DNA of 33,086 bases from Pseudomonadota bacterium (GTDB lineage Bacteria; Pseudomonadota; Gammaproteobacteria; Burkholderiales; Burkholderiaceae_C). Positions 22,740 through 33,012 of this stretch are shown here, one piece after another. The notes beneath the pieces were generated by a model. That model made no database searches and had not been told where the DNA came from. It worked only from the letters and a program-made list of their open reading frames with translations. The position numbers and the translations under genes are program-made. Positions within the stretch are counted from its first letter, which is position 1. Each line of letters opens with the position of its first letter. The stretch covers positions 1 through 33,086 of the forward strand of contig JAJZWA010000041.1 in assembly GCA_021846965.1 (NCBI GenBank), given 5' to 3'.

Positions 22740-23657
22740 ATGAAACTCGTGCGGTACGGCAACGAAGGGCGCGAGCGCCCGGGGATCATCGACGCACAGG
22801 GACGCCTGCGCAGCCTGCAGGGCGTGGTGGACGACATCGGACCGCAGGTCTACTCGCCGGCCGGCCAGCGCGCGCTGCGTGCGCTGGACCTGCAGGCGCT
22901 GCCGCTGGTCAAGGGCAAGCCGCGGCTGGGGGTCCCCTTCGTGGGCATCGGCAAGTTCGTCGCCATCGGACTGAATTACCACGACCACGCGCGCGAGACC
23001 GGCACCAAGGTGCCCTCCGAGCCCATCGTGTTCAACAAGTGGACCACCTGCCTCAGCGGCCCCTGCGATCCCATCGAGCAGCCCCCGCATTCGACGCGAC
23101 TGGACTGGGAGGTGGAACTCGGCGTGGTCATCGGTCGCACCGCTCGCTACGTGGGCGTGGGCGAGGCGCTGAAGTACGTGGCTGGTTACTGCACCCTCAA
23201 CGACGTGTCGGAGCGCCAGTTCCAGATCGGGCGCGGCAGCCAGTGGGACAAGGGCAAGGGCTGTGACGGATTCGGCCCCGTGGGCCCCTGGCTGGTCACC
23301 GCCGACGAGGTGGGCGACCCGCAGGACCTGAGCTTGCGCCTGAGCGTCAACGGCCAGCTCATGCAGGACGGCAACACCCGCGACATGATCTTCGGCGTGG
23401 CCCAGATCGTCAGCTATCTGAGCCACTTCATGACCCTGCTGCCGGGCGATCTGATCGCCACCGGAACTCCGGCCGGCGTGGGCCTGGGCATGAAGCCGCC
23501 GCGGTTCCTGCAGGCCGGCGACGTGGTCGAACTGGAGATCCAGGGCCTGGGAGCCCAGCGCCAGGAAGTGCGCGCCTCGCGCCACCGCGTGGCGCCGGAT
23601 GCGCGCGATCTGGTCGATCCGCCCCAGGGCGCAGGCCTCGGGACCCTGCAGGCCTGA
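22740..23657 (+). CDS. Fumarylacetoacetate hydrolase (FAH) family protein
   Basis: The 305-residue product is an FAH-fold enzyme. It shows [26 protein letters not shown], the metal-binding [33 protein letters not shown], and the C-terminal [15 protein letters not shown]. Members hydrolyse or isomerise C-C bonds in acyl-ketone intermediates of aromatic catabolism or act as acylpyruvases, and the substrate cannot be read from sequence. AGGAG lies six bases before the ATG. It follows the crotonase-like gene by 85 bp and precedes recQ by 47 bp. No aromatic-degradation genes lie nearby. Confidence 0.9.
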   Translation: MKLVRYGNEGRERPGIIDAQGRLRSLQGVVDDIGPQVYSPAGQRALRALDLQALPLVKGKPRLGVPFVGIGKFVAIGLNYHDHARETGTKVPSEPIVFNKWTTCLSGPCDPIEQPPHSTRLDWEVELGVVIGRTARYVGVGEALKYVAGYCTLNDVSERQFQIGRGSQWDKGKGCDGFGPVGPWLVTADEVGDPQDLSLRLSVNGQLMQDGNTRDMIFGVAQIVSYLSHFMTLLPGDLIATGTPAGVGLGMKPPRFLQAGDVVELEIQGLGAQRQEVRASRHRVAPDARDLVDPPQGAGLGTLQA

Positions 23658-23704
23658 TCGCCCTCGCGCATCGCGGCCGCGCGCGCCGCGCTACAGTGCC
23701 GCCC

Positions 23705-25549
<1,845 letters not shown>

Positions 25550-25552
25550 GCC

Positions 25553-25608
25553 GGCCCGCGCATCGGCGCGGCCTCCTGCCCGGCCCGGGGCTTCGGGCTC
25601 AGTGCCCG
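25553..25608. terminator. GC hairpins between recQ and the convergent lipoprotein gene
   Basis: GGCCCGCGC (25553-25561) pairs with GCGCGGCC (25566-25573) with one bulge around a four-base loop, four bases after the recQ stop. A second small hairpin CGGGC/GCCCG (25594-25608) has the stop codon of the minus-strand lipoprotein gene in its loop. Neither is followed by a T-run. They are probable 3' ends for both convergent transcripts. Confidence 0.4.
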
Positions 25609-26261
25609 GACTGCGGCGCCGCGGGCGCGGAGCCAGGCGCCTGCGCCAGCGCCAGCGCGGTCCGCCGCAATAGGCCGGCCACCGCCTGGTCCAGCAGATC
25701 CTGCGTGGCCTGGGCATAGTGCGCGGCATCCTGCACCGGCACCGGCCGGGAGGCCTCGAAATTCCACGAGGAGCGCAGCTCCTGCGCGGCCCCGGCATAG
25801 AGCTGGCAGTGCATGCCCAGCTCGACCCGGCGCGCGTACAGGTCGTGTTCCAGGCGATCGAGCCGGCAGCGCAGCGATGCGTCGACGCGGCCCGGCGCGT
25901 CGCCGCCTTCCACCGCGGCCACCCAGGCCTGGCGGGCCAGGGCCCCGCGCAAGGCGGAATCGATCATCTCCGCCGGAGGCACCAGCCAGCGGCTGTCACG
26001 ATAGGGCATGAGCTGCAGCGGCGTGGGGCTGTAGAGCATGTCCACGCCCTGCAACCCGGGCGCGGCGCGCACCGGCAGCAGGCGCAGCGTCAGCGGGGCC
26101 AGGCCCGGCGCGGGCTGCACGATGCGTGGCACGCGCAGGCGGTAGTCGGTCTGCGCCGGGCGCCGGGTCACCTGCGGCAAGGCGCAGGAGGCCAGCGCCA
26201 GGACCATCAGCAGGGGCACGGCCGCGCCTGCCGTGCGCCAAAGGCTCGTCGCGTACTTCAC
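25599..26261 (-). CDS. Mce-type ABC transporter auxiliary lipoprotein (ABC_trans_aux/PqiC-like)
   Basis: The 220-residue product has a lipoprotein signal with lipobox LASC near residues 23-26 and then the body typical of the ABC_trans_aux family (TDYRLRVPRI, LQLMPYRDSRWLVPPAEMIDSALRGAL). Such lipoproteins sit in the outer membrane opposite MCE proteins, as PqiC does for PqiB. The start is GTG, one base after the mlaD-like stop (TGAGGTG), so it is coupled to that gene. It is the last gene of the four-gene transporter and probably completes the bridge to the outer membrane. Confidence 0.87.
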   Translation of the reverse strand: MKYATSLWRTAGAAVPLLMVLALASCALPQVTRRPAQTDYRLRVPRIVQPAPGLAPLTLRLLPVRAAPGLQGVDMLYSPTPLQLMPYRDSRWLVPPAEMIDSALRGALARQAWVAAVEGGDAPGRVDASLRCRLDRLEHDLYARRVELGMHCQLYAGAAQELRSSWNFEASRPVPVQDAAHYAQATQDLLDQAVAGLLRRTALALAQAPGSAPAAPQSGH

Positions 26262-26262
26262 C

Positions 26263-27228
26263 TCAGTGCTCTCCCGGCCCCGCCGGCGGCAAGGGGGCGC
26301 CGAACAGGAGTTGGTTGGGGTTGTGCTGCAGGCTGCGGCTGAGCTCGGTGAGCTGCCGGCTCAGGCTCTGCAGCTGCGCGCCCAGGCGCTCGTAGTCGGG
26401 CAGCGTGCGGCTGCGCAACTGCTGCGCCGCCTGCGTGCCGGCCTCTCCCAGGCGCGCCGCGCTTCGGCCGGCGCGCTGCCAGTCCTGCGCGGCGAGCTCG
26501 AGCTGCGCCAGCGCCGCCTGCGCCGAAGCCGCGGTACGACGCACCTGCTGCAGCGTGACATCGGCATGCTCGCCCAGCTGCCGCCCTTGCTGCCCCAGCG
26601 CGGCCAGCTCCTCGCTGCCCTGGCGCAGGTTGTCCAGCGTGGCGCCGATGTCCTGGCGATGGGCGTCGAGCTCGGCGGTGGTTCGCTCGACATGGCGCAA
26701 GGTCTCGCTGATGGCCCGCACGTTGGCCGGGCTGAGCAGCACGTCGAGCCGGTTGGCGATTTTCGACAGGGTCAGCGCGGCGTCGTTCAGGCCGCCTTCC
26801 AGGCGCGAGAACACCGAGGGCGCGTACTTGATCACCGCGTAGGGATGACCCGGCTCGGGCAGCAGCGGCTGCGCGGAATGCCCGCCGCTGAGGTTGATCA
26901 CCGACAGGCCCGTGACCCCGCGCGGGGAGAGCTGGGCCACGGTGTCCCTGCGTACGGGAACCTGGCTCTTGATGGCCACCTGGATGCGAATCAGCGTGGG
27001 GTTGCGCGGATCGATCTCGATGGAACTCACGCGCCCGACGGCGACTCCGCGGTAGAGCACGTCGCTGGCCGGACTCAGGCCGTTGACGTTGTCGGTCGCG
27101 TAGATCAGGTACGTGGTGGTGTCGACCTGGCGCGCACCGGTGCTGAGCCACCAGACCGCGCCGGCGAGCGCCACCACCATCGCGATGACGAAGGCGCCGA
27201 CTGCGGTGTAGTTGACCTTGGATTCCAT
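26263..27228 (-). CDS. MCE-domain (MlaD-like) transport protein
   Basis: The 321-residue product starts MESKVNYTAVGAFVIAMVVALAG with one N-terminal membrane segment (about 8-28), then an MCE domain (about 38-120: YLIYATDNVNGLSPASDVLYRGVAVGRVSSIEID, GVTGLSVINLSGG) and a long helical C-terminus rich in Ala, Gln and Arg (about 160-300). MCE proteins form hexameric rings that bind lipids in the periplasm. The long helical tail suggests a PqiB-like extended tube or needle rather than the short MlaD, but I cannot model it. The ATG at 27228 follows the membrane segment rule. An upstream opening to 27309 would enter the ATPase gene. Confidence 0.9.
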   Translation of the reverse strand: MESKVNYTAVGAFVIAMVVALAGAVWWLSTGARQVDTTTYLIYATDNVNGLSPASDVLYRGVAVGRVSSIEIDPRNPTLIRIQVAIKSQVPVRRDTVAQLSPRGVTGLSVINLSGGHSAQPLLPEPGHPYAVIKYAPSVFSRLEGGLNDAALTLSKIANRLDVLLSPANVRAISETLRHVERTTAELDAHRQDIGATLDNLRQGSEELAALGQQGRQLGEHADVTLQQVRRTAASAQAALAQLELAAQDWQRAGRSAARLGEAGTQAAQQLRSRTLPDYERLGAQLQSLSRQLTELSRSLQHNPNQLLFGAPLPPAGPGEH

Positions 27229-27259
27229 CGATCGGACCGGCTTGGGGCGGGTGTGCGGC

Positions 27260-28099
27260 TCAGGGGTCTGCGCGCGAGCATACCGCGCCGGGCGCCGCGC
27301 CGCGGGCACTGCGCCAGAACACGCTCGAACGCCCGCTGCGCAGGTAGTCGATCAGCTCGGGTTCGTCGCGCTCGGCCAGTTCGGCGGCGCTGCCCACGGC
27401 GAGCACGCGCTTGCGCGCCAGGAATGCCACGAGGTCGCTGCCGTGCCAGATGGAATCCAGGTCATGGGTGACCTGCAGCACCGTCAGCCCGAGCAGTTCG
27501 CGCAATTGCGCGATCAGCTGGTCGAAGGCGGCGGCGCCCACCGGGTCCAGCCCCGAGGTCGGCTCGTCCAGCACCAGCAGTTCCGGATCCAGCGCCAGCG
27601 CGCGCGCCAGTGCCGCGCGCTTGACCATGCCGCCCGAAAGCTCGGCGGGGAACTTGTGCGCGGCATCGGCCCCGAGCCCGGCGAGGCCGATCTTGAGCAT
27701 GGCCACCTCGGGCAGCATGCGGGGTTCCAGCGCGGAATGCTCGCGCAGCGCCAGCACCACGTTCTCCAGCACGCTCAGTCCGGTGAACAGCGCGCCGCCC
27801 TGGAACAGCACCCCGATGCGGGTGCGCAGCCGGGTGCGCCGCGCGGGGTCGGGGACCAGGGCATCCTCGCCGAACAGCTCCAGCGTGCCGCCCTGGGGCT
27901 CGCGCAGCAGGGTCAGGGTGCGCAGGAGCACCGACTTGCCGCTGCCCGAGCCGCCCACCAGGGCCATGATGCTGCCGCGCGGAAGGTCCAGGTCGACCCC
28001 CTCGTGCACGGTGGTGGCGCCGAAGCGATTGACCAGCCCGCGGGCGCGGATCACCAGGTCGGCATGCGCCTGGCCGGGCTGGGGCGGCTGCGTGTCCAT
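27260..28099 (-). CDS. Mce/Mla-type ABC transporter ATP-binding protein (MlaF-like)
   Basis: The 279-residue ATPase has Walker A GGSGSGKS (49-56), Q-loop LFQGGALF, signature LSGGMVKRAALARALA, Walker B LLVLDEPTSGLDP and the switch histidine THDLDS. GGMVKR and the QGGALF Q-loop are typical of MlaF-type lipid transporters. It powers the neighbouring STAS-MlaE permease. It starts three bases after the permease stop codon. Its stop is 31 bp before the MCE gene. Confidence 0.94.
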   Translation of the reverse strand: MDTQPPQPGQAHADLVIRARGLVNRFGATTVHEGVDLDLPRGSIMALVGGSGSGKSVLLRTLTLLREPQGGTLELFGEDALVPDPARRTRLRTRIGVLFQGGALFTGLSVLENVVLALREHSALEPRMLPEVAMLKIGLAGLGADAAHKFPAELSGGMVKRAALARALALDPELLVLDEPTSGLDPVGAAAFDQLIAQLRELLGLTVLQVTHDLDSIWHGSDLVAFLARKRVLAVGSAAELAERDEPELIDYLRSGRSSVFWRSARGAAPGAVCSRADP

Positions 28100-28102
28100 G
28101 GA

Positions 28103-29260
28103 TCAAAGGCCCAGCATCTTGTACAGCACCGAGAATGCGGCGTCGATCACGATCACCAGGAAGATCGACTGCACCACGCTGGTGGTGGCGGCGCGCCCCA
28201 CGGCGGCCGCGCTGCCCCGCACCCGCAGGCCCTGCATGCATCCCACCAGCGCGATGATCACCGCGAACACCGGCGCCTTGATCAGCCCGAGCATCAGGGT
28301 GCGCACGTCGACCACCTGGGGAATGCGCAACAGGTATTCGCGCCAGGGCACGCCGAATCCCAGCGAAGCCACCATGCCACCGCCCAGCAGGCCCATCGCA
28401 TCGGCCAGCAGGGACAGCAGAGGAAGGGCCACCACCAGGGCCAGCACCTTGGGCAGTACCAGCATCTCGAACGGCGACAGGGCCAGCGAGCGCAAGGCGT
28501 CGATCTCCTCGGTGATGCGCATGGTGCCCAGTTGCGCCGCGTAGGACGAGCCGGTGCGCCCGGCCACCAGGATGGCCGCCAGCAAGGGGCCCATCTCCCG
28601 CAGCGTGATGATGGCCACCAGGTTCACGATCAGCACGTTGGCGCCGTAGGTGGCCAGGGTGGCGCCGCCCTGGTAGGCCATGACCATGCCGATGAGGAAG
28701 GACAGCAGGCCCACGATGCCCATCGCGCGCAGCCCGCCGGATTCCAGTTCCGCCGCCACCTCGCGCCAGCGCAGGCGCGCCGGGCGCAGCAGCAAGGGCG
28801 TGCCCAGCCAGGCCAGTTCCCCCAGCGTGGTCACGAAATCGCGCCCCTCGCGCAGGCCCCTGAACACCGCCCGCCCGACGTCGCCGAGCAGCCCGGCGTG
28901 CGAGCGCGACGGCAGCTCCGGCAGTTCCAGCCGGCGCTGCTCGACCAGGCGCAACAGGCGCGCCGCCGCATCGGGCAGACCCGAGGCATCGAGCTCCACC
29001 CCGTCCCGCCGCGGCGCCTGCAGTCGCTCCAGCAAGACCCTCGCACCCGCGGTGTCCAGGCGCAGCTCCCCCGCATCGGCGCGCAGCTCGAGGCTGCGCA
29101 ATCCGGAGGGGAAATCCAGCCGCGGGGCTTCGCGCAATTCGCGCACGGTCCATGCGCCACCGATGCGCAGCACGCCATGCCCGTCCTGCGCGCCAGCCTG
29201 CCGCGACTCCCAGCGCGCCCAGGCGGCGGGCGGGTTCGAGTGCTCGGCCGGCTGGCTCAC
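28103..29260 (-). CDS. STAS-domain fused MlaE-type lipid ABC transporter permease
   Basis: The 385-residue product joins two parts. Residues about 25-115 resemble a STAS domain (LRLDTAGARVLLERL near 70), as in MlaB. From about 150 on is a MlaE permease with IVGLLSFLIGMVMAYQGG, REMGPLLAAILVAGRTGSSYAAQLGTM and VSEEID-like ITEEIDALRSL. In E. coli the STAS protein MlaB is separate and supports the ATPase. The fusion replaces it. The start is GTG, six bases after the GspE-like stop, so translation is linked. It makes a phospholipid-type transporter with the next three genes. Function in lipid traffic is inferred from family. Confidence 0.92.
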   Translation of the reverse strand: MSQPAEHSNPPAAWARWESRQAGAQDGHGVLRIGGAWTVRELREAPRLDFPSGLRSLELRADAGELRLDTAGARVLLERLQAPRRDGVELDASGLPDAAARLLRLVEQRRLELPELPSRSHAGLLGDVGRAVFRGLREGRDFVTTLGELAWLGTPLLLRPARLRWREVAAELESGGLRAMGIVGLLSFLIGMVMAYQGGATLATYGANVLIVNLVAIITLREMGPLLAAILVAGRTGSSYAAQLGTMRITEEIDALRSLALSPFEMLVLPKVLALVVALPLLSLLADAMGLLGGGMVASLGFGVPWREYLLRIPQVVDVRTLMLGLIKAPVFAVIIALVGCMQGLRVRGSAAAVGRAATTSVVQSIFLVIVIDAAFSVLYKMLGL

Positions 29261-29266
29261 CGCGCC

Positions 29267-31132
29267 TCAGCCCTGCGGCGCGGGAGTGGCCCGCAGGACC
29301 TCCTCCAGCGTGGTGACGCCCTCGGCCACCTTGAGCGCGCCGGCCAGGCGCAGAGGGCGCATGCCGTCGCGCACCGCCTGCGCGCGCAAGGCGTCCAGGG
29401 CCGCGCCGCTGGAGATCAGCGCGCGCTGGGCGGCTCCCACGGGCAGCAGCTCGTACAGGCCCACGCGCCCCAGGTACCCGGTATTGCGGCATTCCAGGCA
29501 ACCCACGGCGCGGCAGGGGCGACCCTGGGCGTTGGGTTTCCACGGCGCCACCGCGGCCTCGAAGGCGGAGGTATCGAAGGCCGCATCGGGCTGCCGGCAA
29601 TGCACGCACAGCGTGCGCACCAGGCGCTGCGCCAGCACGCCCAGCAAGGTGGCCCCCAGCAGATAGGGCGGCACGCCCAGCTCGAGCAGGCGGGTGATCG
29701 CGCCGGCCGCGTCGTTGGTGTGCAGGGTGGACAGCACCAGGTGTCCGGTGAGGGCGGCCTGCACGGCCATGTCGGCGGTCTCGCGATCGCGGATCTCGCC
29801 CACCATGATGATGTCGGGATCCTGGCGCATCAGCGCCCGCAGGCCTTCGGCGAAACCCAGCTCGATGCCGCTTTGCACCTGCATCTGGTTGAAGGCCGGC
29901 TCGACCATCTCGATCGGATCCTCCACCGTGCACACATTGACCTCGTCGGTGGCCAGGCGCTTGAGGGTGGAGTACAGGGTGGTGGTCTTGCCGCTGCCCG
30001 TGGGGCCCGTGACCAGCAGGATGCCGTGCGGACGCGCGGTGAGTTCCTCCCAGCGCGCCGCCTCCGCGGCGGGAAAGCCCAGCGCGGAGAACTCGCGCAG
30101 CACCACGTCGCGGTCGAACACCCGCATGACCAGCTTCTCGCCGAAGGCCGTGGGCAGCGTGGACAGGCGCAGCTCCACTTCCTCGCCATCGGGGCGCCGG
30201 GTCTTGATGCGCCCGTCCTGCGGGCGGCGGCGCTCGACCACGTCCATGCGCCCGAGCAGCTTGATGCGGCTGGTCATGGCGTTCATCACCGACGGCGGCA
30301 CCTGGTAGACCACGTGCAGCAGACCGTCGATGCGAAAGCGGATCACGCCGAACTCGCGCCGCGGCTCCAGGTGCATGTCGGAGGCGCGCTGCTCGAAGGC
30401 GTACTGCCACAGCCAATCCACCACCTGCACGATGCCGGCGTCGTTGGCGTCGATGGCGCGCCCGCTGCGCCCCATCTCGACCAGTTGCTCGAACTGGTTC
30501 GCGCCCGAGGCCGGAATGGCTCCGTTGCGCTGGGCCTCGCGCACCGAGCGGGCCAGGCTGAAGAACTCGGCCGTGTAGCGCGCGATGTCGGCCGGGTTGG
30601 CCACCACCAGCTGGACGGGGCGGCGCAGCATGCGCTCCACCTCGGGCAGCCAGCCGATGTCGAAAGGCTCCGCGGTGGCGATGGTGGCGCCCTGCGCATC
30701 GGCCGACACGGGGAGAATGCGGTGGCGCTCGGCGTAATGCCGCGACAGCAGATCGCCGATGCGCCCGATGTCCACCTTCAGGGGATCGATGCGCAGCAGC
30801 GGCAGGCCGGCGCGTTCGGCCAGCCACGCGCTGAGCACATCCAGGTCGAGCAACTTGCCATCGGACTTGCGGGGCAGCGAGGCCGCGGCCACGCGTTGAA
30901 GGGCATGCTGGCGCGCGCTGCCGTGCGCGCAACGGTCGAGCCCGCGGCGCAGCGCCGCCTCGTCGATCCAGGCATCCTCGAACAAGGCCTGCAGCACCGT
31001 CTGCCAGTCCAGCGCTCCTTGCAGGCGCGGAGCGCGGGCGGCGCCCGCCGCGCGCGGCGAGGCCTGCGGGTCCGCCTGGGGGTGGGCCGGCGGCTGGGCC
31101 TGCCGGGTGTCCGAGCTGGGGCGTGAGGGCAT
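29267..31132 (-). CDS. GspE/PilB-family secretion or pilus ATPase
   Basis: The 621-residue product has an N-terminal GspE/MshEN domain (about 45-205) and a secretion ATPase core with Walker A GPTGSGKTTTLYS, Asp box TVEDPIE, Walker B IMVGEIRDRETA, His box and LSTLHTNDAAGAITRL. A tetracysteine zinc element follows (CVHC and GCLEC about 35-45 residues apart). Such ATPases drive type II secretion or type IV pilus assembly. No other gsp or pil genes are in the window, so it is an orphan here. I chose ATG at 31132, 23 bp after the glycosylase stop. TACACT (31144-31139) lies seven bases before the ATG, and a longer upstream opening would enter that gene. Confidence 0.88.
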   Translation of the reverse strand: MPSRPSSDTRQAQPPAHPQADPQASPRAAGAARAPRLQGALDWQTVLQALFEDAWIDEAALRRGLDRCAHGSARQHALQRVAAASLPRKSDGKLLDLDVLSAWLAERAGLPLLRIDPLKVDIGRIGDLLSRHYAERHRILPVSADAQGATIATAEPFDIGWLPEVERMLRRPVQLVVANPADIARYTAEFFSLARSVREAQRNGAIPASGANQFEQLVEMGRSGRAIDANDAGIVQVVDWLWQYAFEQRASDMHLEPRREFGVIRFRIDGLLHVVYQVPPSVMNAMTSRIKLLGRMDVVERRRPQDGRIKTRRPDGEEVELRLSTLPTAFGEKLVMRVFDRDVVLREFSALGFPAAEAARWEELTARPHGILLVTGPTGSGKTTTLYSTLKRLATDEVNVCTVEDPIEMVEPAFNQMQVQSGIELGFAEGLRALMRQDPDIIMVGEIRDRETADMAVQAALTGHLVLSTLHTNDAAGAITRLLELGVPPYLLGATLLGVLAQRLVRTLCVHCRQPDAAFDTSAFEAAVAPWKPNAQGRPCRAVGCLECRNTGYLGRVGLYELLPVGAAQRALISSGAALDALRAQAVRDGMRPLRLAGALKVAEGVTTLEEVLRATPAPQG

Positions 31133-31155
31133 GGGCCGAGTGTAGAACGAGCCGC

Positions 31156-31677
31156 CTACGCCGAGGGACCCAGGCCGCAGGCCTCGAACACTTCGCGCCA
31201 CGCCGCCAGCTTGCGCTCGAAGCTCCACGAGGCATTCGCCGGGCTGCTCGAGGGCAGCCGCCAGACCCTCGGGGCCAGGGCGCGGGTGATGCGCAGGGAG
31301 CGCGCCGATTCCCCGCCGTTGTGCGCGACGCCTCGCAAGGCGGGCAGGCGCGCCACGAGTTCGGCCAGCGCATTGGGCTGCGCGCTGCGGATGCTGGCGT
31401 CCAGGCTGCCCTCGCGCTCGCAGGCCGCATAGACGTCCCAGATGCCCAGGCCGCGACGCTGGACCTCCCGCAGCCGCTGCGCGTAGGGCAGCGCGCGCAG
31501 ATCGATGCCGAACAGGGCCGACAGCAGGGGCCAGAACTGATTGCGCGGATGGGCGTAGTACTGGCCCGCGGCCAGCGATGCGGCGCTGGGAAAGCTGCCG
31601 AGCAGCAGCAGGCGCGTGGCCGGCCCCGCGACGGGGGGCAGGCCGCGCAGGAGCGGGGTGGGAGCGGACTGGGGCAT
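31156..31677 (-). CDS. DNA-deoxyinosine glycosylase (uracil-DNA glycosylase superfamily)
   Basis: The 173-residue product has the UDG-superfamily active-site block LLLGSFPSAASLAAGQYYAHPRNQFW (24-49), with HPRN in place of the usual catalytic motif, and the C-terminal loop LPSSSPANAS (141-150). These are features of the family 6 hypoxanthine-DNA glycosylases. It removes hypoxanthine (deaminated adenine) from DNA and starts base excision repair. A G/U-mismatch (Mug) enzyme is less likely, because Mug has different motifs. The ATG at 31677 starts two bases inside a 63-bp gap from the divergent aminotransferase gene. It leads the minus-strand cluster that continues with the GspE-like gene. Confidence 0.88.
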   Translation of the reverse strand: MPQSAPTPLLRGLPPVAGPATRLLLLGSFPSAASLAAGQYYAHPRNQFWPLLSALFGIDLRALPYAQRLREVQRRGLGIWDVYAACEREGSLDASIRSAQPNALAELVARLPALRGVAHNGGESARSLRITRALAPRVWRLPSSSPANASWSFERKLAAWREVFEACGLGPSA

Positions 31678-31706
31678 GCTTGTAGTCCAATGGTAGGCAA
31701 TCCGCC

Positions 31707-31723
31707 GCGCCGCGACGCGGCGC
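31707..31723. other. GC-rich palindrome between divergent glycosylase and aminotransferase genes
   Basis: GCGCCGCG-A-CGCGGCGC is a perfect 8-bp inverted repeat around one base in the 63-bp divergent intergenic region. It may be an operator or a 5'-UTR hairpin upstream of the aminotransferase ribosome-binding site (GGAG, nine bases before ATG). Confidence 0.35.
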
Positions 31724-31740
31724 TCCCTGGAGTCCCACCG

Positions 31741-32925
31741 ATGAGCCTGAGCACCCCCGCGCCCTCCTCCACGCATCGCCCCGCCCCGCGCAGCCGCCTG
31801 CCCCAGGTCGGCACGACCATCTTCACCGTGATGTCGGCATTGGCGCAAAGCTGTGGCGCCATCAACCTGGGACAGGGCTTTCCCGACTTCGAGCCCGACC
31901 CCGTGCTGCTCGATGCCGTGGCGCGCGCGCTGCGCGAAGGCCACAACCAGTACCCCCCGATGGCCGGGGTGCCCTTGCTGCGCGAGGCGCTGGCCGACAA
32001 GATCGAGCAGATGCACGGCAGGCGCTATGACCCGGGGGAGGAGATCACCATCACCGCCGGCGCCACCCAGGCGCTGCTGACCGCCGTGCTGGCCGTCGTG
32101 CACCCGGGCGACGAGGTCATCGTGCTCACCCCTGCCTACGACAGCTACCTGCCGTCCATCGAACTGGCCGGCGGCGTCGCGCGTTGCGTGCCCTTGACGG
32201 CGGACTTCGGCCCCGATTTCGACGCCATCGCCGCGGCGCTGGGCCCGCGCACGCGGGCCATGCTGATCAATTCGCCCCACAACCCCAGCGGGCGGGTCTG
32301 GAGCCCCGCCGACCTGCGGCGCCTGGGCGAGCTGCTGGCCCCCACCGAGGTGGTGCTGATCAGCGACGAGGTGTACGAGCACATGGTCTACGACGGCCAG
32401 GCGCATCGCAGCGCCTGCGCCGAGCCGCTGCTCGCCGAACGGTCCTTCGTGGTGTCCAGTTTCGGCAAGACCTACCACGCCACCGGCTGGAAGGTGGGCA
32501 TGGTGGCGGCGCCGCGCGAACTCAGCGCCGAGTTCCGCAAGGTGCACCAGTTCAATGTGTTCACGGTGAACACGCCCATGCAATGGGCGCTGGCGCAGTA
32601 CCTGCGCGACCATCCCGAGGCCCACCTGGATCTGCCCGCCTTCTACCAGGCCAAGCGGGACCGTTTCCGCGCCGGGCTGGGCGCCACGCGGCTGCGCCTG
32701 CTGCCCTGCGAAGGCACCTATTTCCAGTGCGTGGACTACAGCGCGGTCAGCGATCTGCCCGAGGCCGAGTTCTGCACCTGGCTGACGCGCGAGATCGGGG
32801 TCGCCGCGATCCCCGTCACCGCCTTCGAACCCGAGCCGCGGCTGGCGCGCCGGACCGCGCGCTTCTGCTTCGCCAAGCGCGACGAAACGCTGGACGCGGC
32901 GCTGCAGCGCCTCGGGGCGCTCTGA
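31741..32925 (+). CDS. Pyridoxal-phosphate aminotransferase, class I/II (methionine aminotransferase, YbdL-like)
   Basis: The 394-residue product has the fold-type I aminotransferase motifs: INLGQGFPDFEPD (41-53), GHNQYPPMAGVPLLREAL, ITAGATQAL, NSPHNPSGRVW (Asn177-), SDEVYEHMVYD (Asp209, Tyr212) and the PLP lysine in SSFGKTYHATGWKVG (Lys243). This YHATGWK variant is typical of YbdL-like methionine aminotransferases, which act on methionine and aromatic amino acids. A ribosome-binding GGAG precedes ATG at 31741. It is followed by a GC-rich hairpin and tRNA-Gly. Confidence 0.9.
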   Translation: MSLSTPAPSSTHRPAPRSRLPQVGTTIFTVMSALAQSCGAINLGQGFPDFEPDPVLLDAVARALREGHNQYPPMAGVPLLREALADKIEQMHGRRYDPGEEITITAGATQALLTAVLAVVHPGDEVIVLTPAYDSYLPSIELAGGVARCVPLTADFGPDFDAIAAALGPRTRAMLINSPHNPSGRVWSPADLRRLGELLAPTEVVLISDEVYEHMVYDGQAHRSACAEPLLAERSFVVSSFGKTYHATGWKVGMVAAPRELSAEFRKVHQFNVFTVNTPMQWALAQYLRDHPEAHLDLPAFYQAKRDRFRAGLGATRLRLLPCEGTYFQCVDYSAVSDLPEAEFCTWLTREIGVAAIPVTAFEPEPRLARRTARFCFAKRDETLDAALQRLGAL

Positions 32926-32928
32926 CCC

Positions 32929-32958
32929 GGCGCGGGGCCTGAATCAGGGCCCCGCGCC
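32929..32958 (+). terminator. GC-rich terminator-like hairpin after the aminotransferase gene
   Basis: GGCGCGGGGCC (32929-32939) and GGCCCCGCGCC (32948-32958) form a perfect 11-bp stem with an eight-base loop, four bases after the stop codon. No T-run follows, but the stem is the strongest in the window and the position fits a transcript end before tRNA-Gly. Confidence 0.6.
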
Positions 32959-32988
32959 CCTGGCTCGCGCCCCGCGCCGCGGTTCATG

Positions 32989-32994
32989 TAGACT
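32989..32994 (+). promoter_or_regulatory. Possible -10 box of tRNA-Gly
   Basis: TAGACT matches TATAAT at four positions and lies 18 bp before the mature tRNA, so a start near 33001 would leave a leader of about 12 bases. No convincing -35 hexamer is seen, and the GC-rich bases after it resemble the discriminators of stringently controlled stable-RNA promoters. Confidence 0.35.
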
Positions 32995-33012
32995 CTCGCC
33001 TCGCGATCTCGC

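Noticed and set aside
27212..32000. Very long open frames over 1,300 and 1,500 codons on both strands, overlapping the Mce operon, the GspE-like gene and the glycosylase
   Set aside because: They are by-products of high GC. Their translations are low-complexity (Ala, Arg, Gly, His, Gln-rich), with no family motifs, and lie opposite or out of frame to clearly conserved genes.
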